Origin: an uncultured Collinsella sp.
GTDB lineage: Bacteria > Actinomycetota > Coriobacteriia > Coriobacteriales > Coriobacteriaceae
Assembly: GCA_900544205.1 (NCBI GenBank)
Contig: UQUG01000004.1
Coordinates: 14,253 to 78,252, forward strand
Direction of reading: 5' to 3'
Length of the DNA: 64,000 nucleotides
In this document: positions 62,688 to 64,000 of the stretch, in pieces
Layout: the number at the start of each line of letters is the position of its first letter
Position numbering within the stretch: position 1 is the first letter of the stretch
Translations under genes and position numbers: made by a program
Notes under the pieces: generated by a model
Seen by the model: only the letters and a program-made list of their open reading frames with translations
The model's database searches: none
What the model was told of the DNA's origin: nothing

Positions 62688-63326
62688 ATGCATTTTTTCT
62701 CAGTAAGTGATCGTCGTTACTGCTTCGATGAGGTCACTCGCAATTGCTTTCAGGTTGACCAAGCATCAGAAGATGCGCTTCGCATATTTGAAGCATCGGG
62801 AAGAACGGTCAACTCGAAGTTGCTAACAAAGTCACTTGCTGCGAAAGGCTACGACCAAACGACCATAGCAGAACTTGAAGACGACATTGATGAGTATCAA
62901 CGATTGTCTGAGCGGACTTTCTTAACAAAAGACACGCCTCGAAAACTTAGATCCATCGAACTCCACGTTTCACATGCATGCAACCTTGGTTGTAGTTACT
63001 GTTTTGCCGGTAAAGGAGATTATGGAACGTCTCCTCTGCTGATGACAGACGAGATAGCCTTCAAGGCGGTCGACTACCTCGTCGCAAGTTCATCGGAAAA
63101 CGAAACGCTTGCGATCGTCTTTTTTGGTGGGGAACCCATGATTAACGAGCCGCTGATATGGAAAACGGTCGACTATTCAAAAAGAATATACCCCAATAGA
63201 AACTTTACCTATTCTATTACGACCAACGGAACGCTTTTGAATGACACCTTGATTATCGACTTCATCCGAACACCTCCCACATTCATCCGTACATGTACGG
63301 ATGAATGTGGGAACCCGATACCCTGA
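62688..63326 (+). pseudogene. Radical SAM RiPP-maturase-like gene, cut by IS30-type element
   Basis: The first about 85 residues resemble an RRE/PqqD-like peptide-binding part. Then come CNLGCSYC (Cys98, Cys102, Cys105; the CX3CX2C cluster of radical SAM enzymes), VFFGGEPMIN and SITTNGTLLND. This matches SPASM-type maturases such as SCIFF/ranthipeptide enzymes. After DFIR (about 63268) homology stops and the frame continues for under 20 codons into the mobile element to a stop at 63326, removing the C-terminal half. ATG 62688 has GAGG five bases before it. AT-rich compared with neighbours. The 3' part may lie beyond the window. Confidence 0.75.
63276..63311. repeat. 36-bp perfect palindrome at the left edge of the IS30-type element
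   Basis: CCCACATTCATCCGTACA followed by its exact reverse complement. It lies at the point where the radical SAM reading frame loses homology, so it is either at the element's left end, an abutted-ends junction, or the palindromic target. Confidence 0.8.
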
Positions 63327-63364
63327 GGGCCGGACCGGCCGGCCCCGGAAGATCGGAGGACGGC

Positions 63365-64000
63365 ATGTCCGGAAAGAGGAAGAAGGGTTCCGCGAAAGCG
63401 GCCCCGAGGGCCTACGGAAGGCTCACGAGGCACGAGCGGGACACGGTCCAGAGGATGCTGGAGCGCGGGGCCTCGTGCAGGGAGATCGCGAGGGAGCTGG
63501 GCAGGTCGCCCTCGACGGTGAGCGCCGAGGTGGCGTCGCACAGGTTCGTGACGGCGCCGAAGCCCAGGCGCGGCGAGCGCGTGGGCGCCGACACCGACCT
63601 GTCGTCGGCCTGCCCGCGCCTGGCGGCGTGGCCGCGCTGCTGCAACGGGTGCGGCCGCTACCGCGCGATGGGCTGCAAGCGCCGCCCGCACGTCTTCTAC
63701 GAGGCCCGCGCCGCGCAGCTGTGCGCCGACTCGGTCCTCGTCTCGTCCAGGCGCGGGATAGACGCCGACGAGCCGGCCGCGGCGGCCAGGCTGGAGGCGA
63801 TAAGGGACTGCCTGCGCCGGGGGCTCTCGCCCGAGCAGATGGCCGCATGCAACGGCGGCCCGGTGGACCTGTCGCCGTCGACCATCTACCGCTGGGTCTC
63901 GGCGGGCTACGACGGCATGACCAACATGGAGCTCAGGCGCAAGGCCGGCTACAGGCCGAGGAGGCGCGCCGCCGGCCGGGCGGCCACGCGCCACTCCGCC
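63365..64000 (+). CDS. IS30-family transposase, N-terminal part (runs off the window)
   Basis: Translation from ATG 63365 is open for 212 codons to the window end; GGAGG lies eight bases upstream (63356-ish, in GATCGGAGGACGGC). Residues about 17-60 are the IS30-type helix-turn-helix (YGRLTRHERDTVQRMLERG, then SCREIARELGRSPSTVSAEV). A Cys-rich insert (about 82-108, with CCNGCGRYRAMGC) and GLSPEQMAA...LSPSTIYRWV near 165-185 follow, both typical of the family. The DDE catalytic core would be beyond the window. It copies and inserts the element. Confidence 0.88.
   Translation, partial: MSGKRKKGSAKAAPRAYGRLTRHERDTVQRMLERGASCREIARELGRSPSTVSAEVASHRFVTAPKPRRGERVGADTDLSSACPRLAAWPRCCNGCGRYRAMGCKRRPHVFYEARAAQLCADSVLVSSRRGIDADEPAAAARLEAIRDCLRRGLSPEQMAACNGGPVDLSPSTIYRWVSAGYDGMTNMELRRKAGYRPRRRAAGRAATRHSA

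Larger units (their letters stand above)
63270..64000 (+). mobile_element. IS30-family insertion sequence, left part
   Basis: The element starts at about 63270, where the radical SAM gene is broken, and runs past the window end. It is very GC-rich (codons mostly ending in G or C) unlike the AT-rich host gene. It encodes an IS30-type transposase from 63365. The right end and target duplication cannot be seen. Confidence 0.75.

Noticed and set aside
63209..63994. Minus-strand frame of 261 codons at the right end
   Set aside because: It is antisense to the transposase and rich in Ala, Arg, Pro and Gly; the plus-strand frame has HTH motifs and a ribosome binding site.

Overview
The window looks like the chromosome of a Coriobacteriia gut anaerobe, most likely a Collinsella species. 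The genes are GC-rich and actinobacterial in codon use. They include a homodimeric pyruvate:ferredoxin oxidoreductase, rubrerythrin, carbamate kinase and several PTS operons, which fits a saccharolytic anaerobe. The species is inferred from gene content only. Almost everything from 5.8 to 62 kb is on the minus strand; the plus strand carries the start of the window, formate-folate and lactate dehydrogenase genes, one GntR gene, a C39-like peptidase gene and the right end.

Layout. 1-5.7 kb: the end of an M16C peptidase, 5-formyl-THF cyclo-ligase, an AbiEi/DUF559-like protein between two copies of a palindromic repeat, MetA (acetyl-CoA type by its Glu111) and a lactate/malate dehydrogenase. 5.8-20.3 kb: the most distinctive region. 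It holds three SIS-domain proteins of the FrlB/FraB deglycase type, three GntR/HutC regulators, a complete mannose-family PTS (IIAB, IIC, IID) and an EamA transporter, with RecQ, YitT and a HAD phosphatase among them. It reads as a locus for taking up and splitting phosphorylated Amadori compounds such as fructoselysine. 20.3-35.9 kb: GNAT, threonine aldolase, PAP2, Mfd, Nth, an ABC exporter, RmuC, a translationally coupled nucleotidyltransferase/HTH pair, small membrane proteins, and a rubrerythrin-MutY-Rrf2 oxidative stress group.

36-49.8 kb: tRNA-Asp, a phosphodiesterase, two paralogous LytS/LytTR two-component systems separated by a glycosyltransferase, an MFS transporter and a zinc phospholipase C-like protein, then an amidohydrolase with its APC permease, and a C39-like peptidase. 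50-57 kb: a BglG-type regulator with a lactose/cellobiose PTS and 6-phospho-beta-glucosidase operon, then carbamate kinase. 57.7-64 kb: pyruvate:ferredoxin oxidoreductase, an FHA protein, and an AT-richer segment where a radical SAM RiPP-maturase-like gene is cut by an IS30-type element that runs off the window.

The intergenic DNA is rich in palindromic repeats: at least six recurring families plus several single long hairpins with 15-38 bp perfect arms. Two copies of one family form the leader just upstream of the ribosome binding site of unrelated genes; another 190-nt family carries a terminator and lies 3' of two neighbouring genes. Reading was by eye without database searches; family names rest on motifs and remembered family features.
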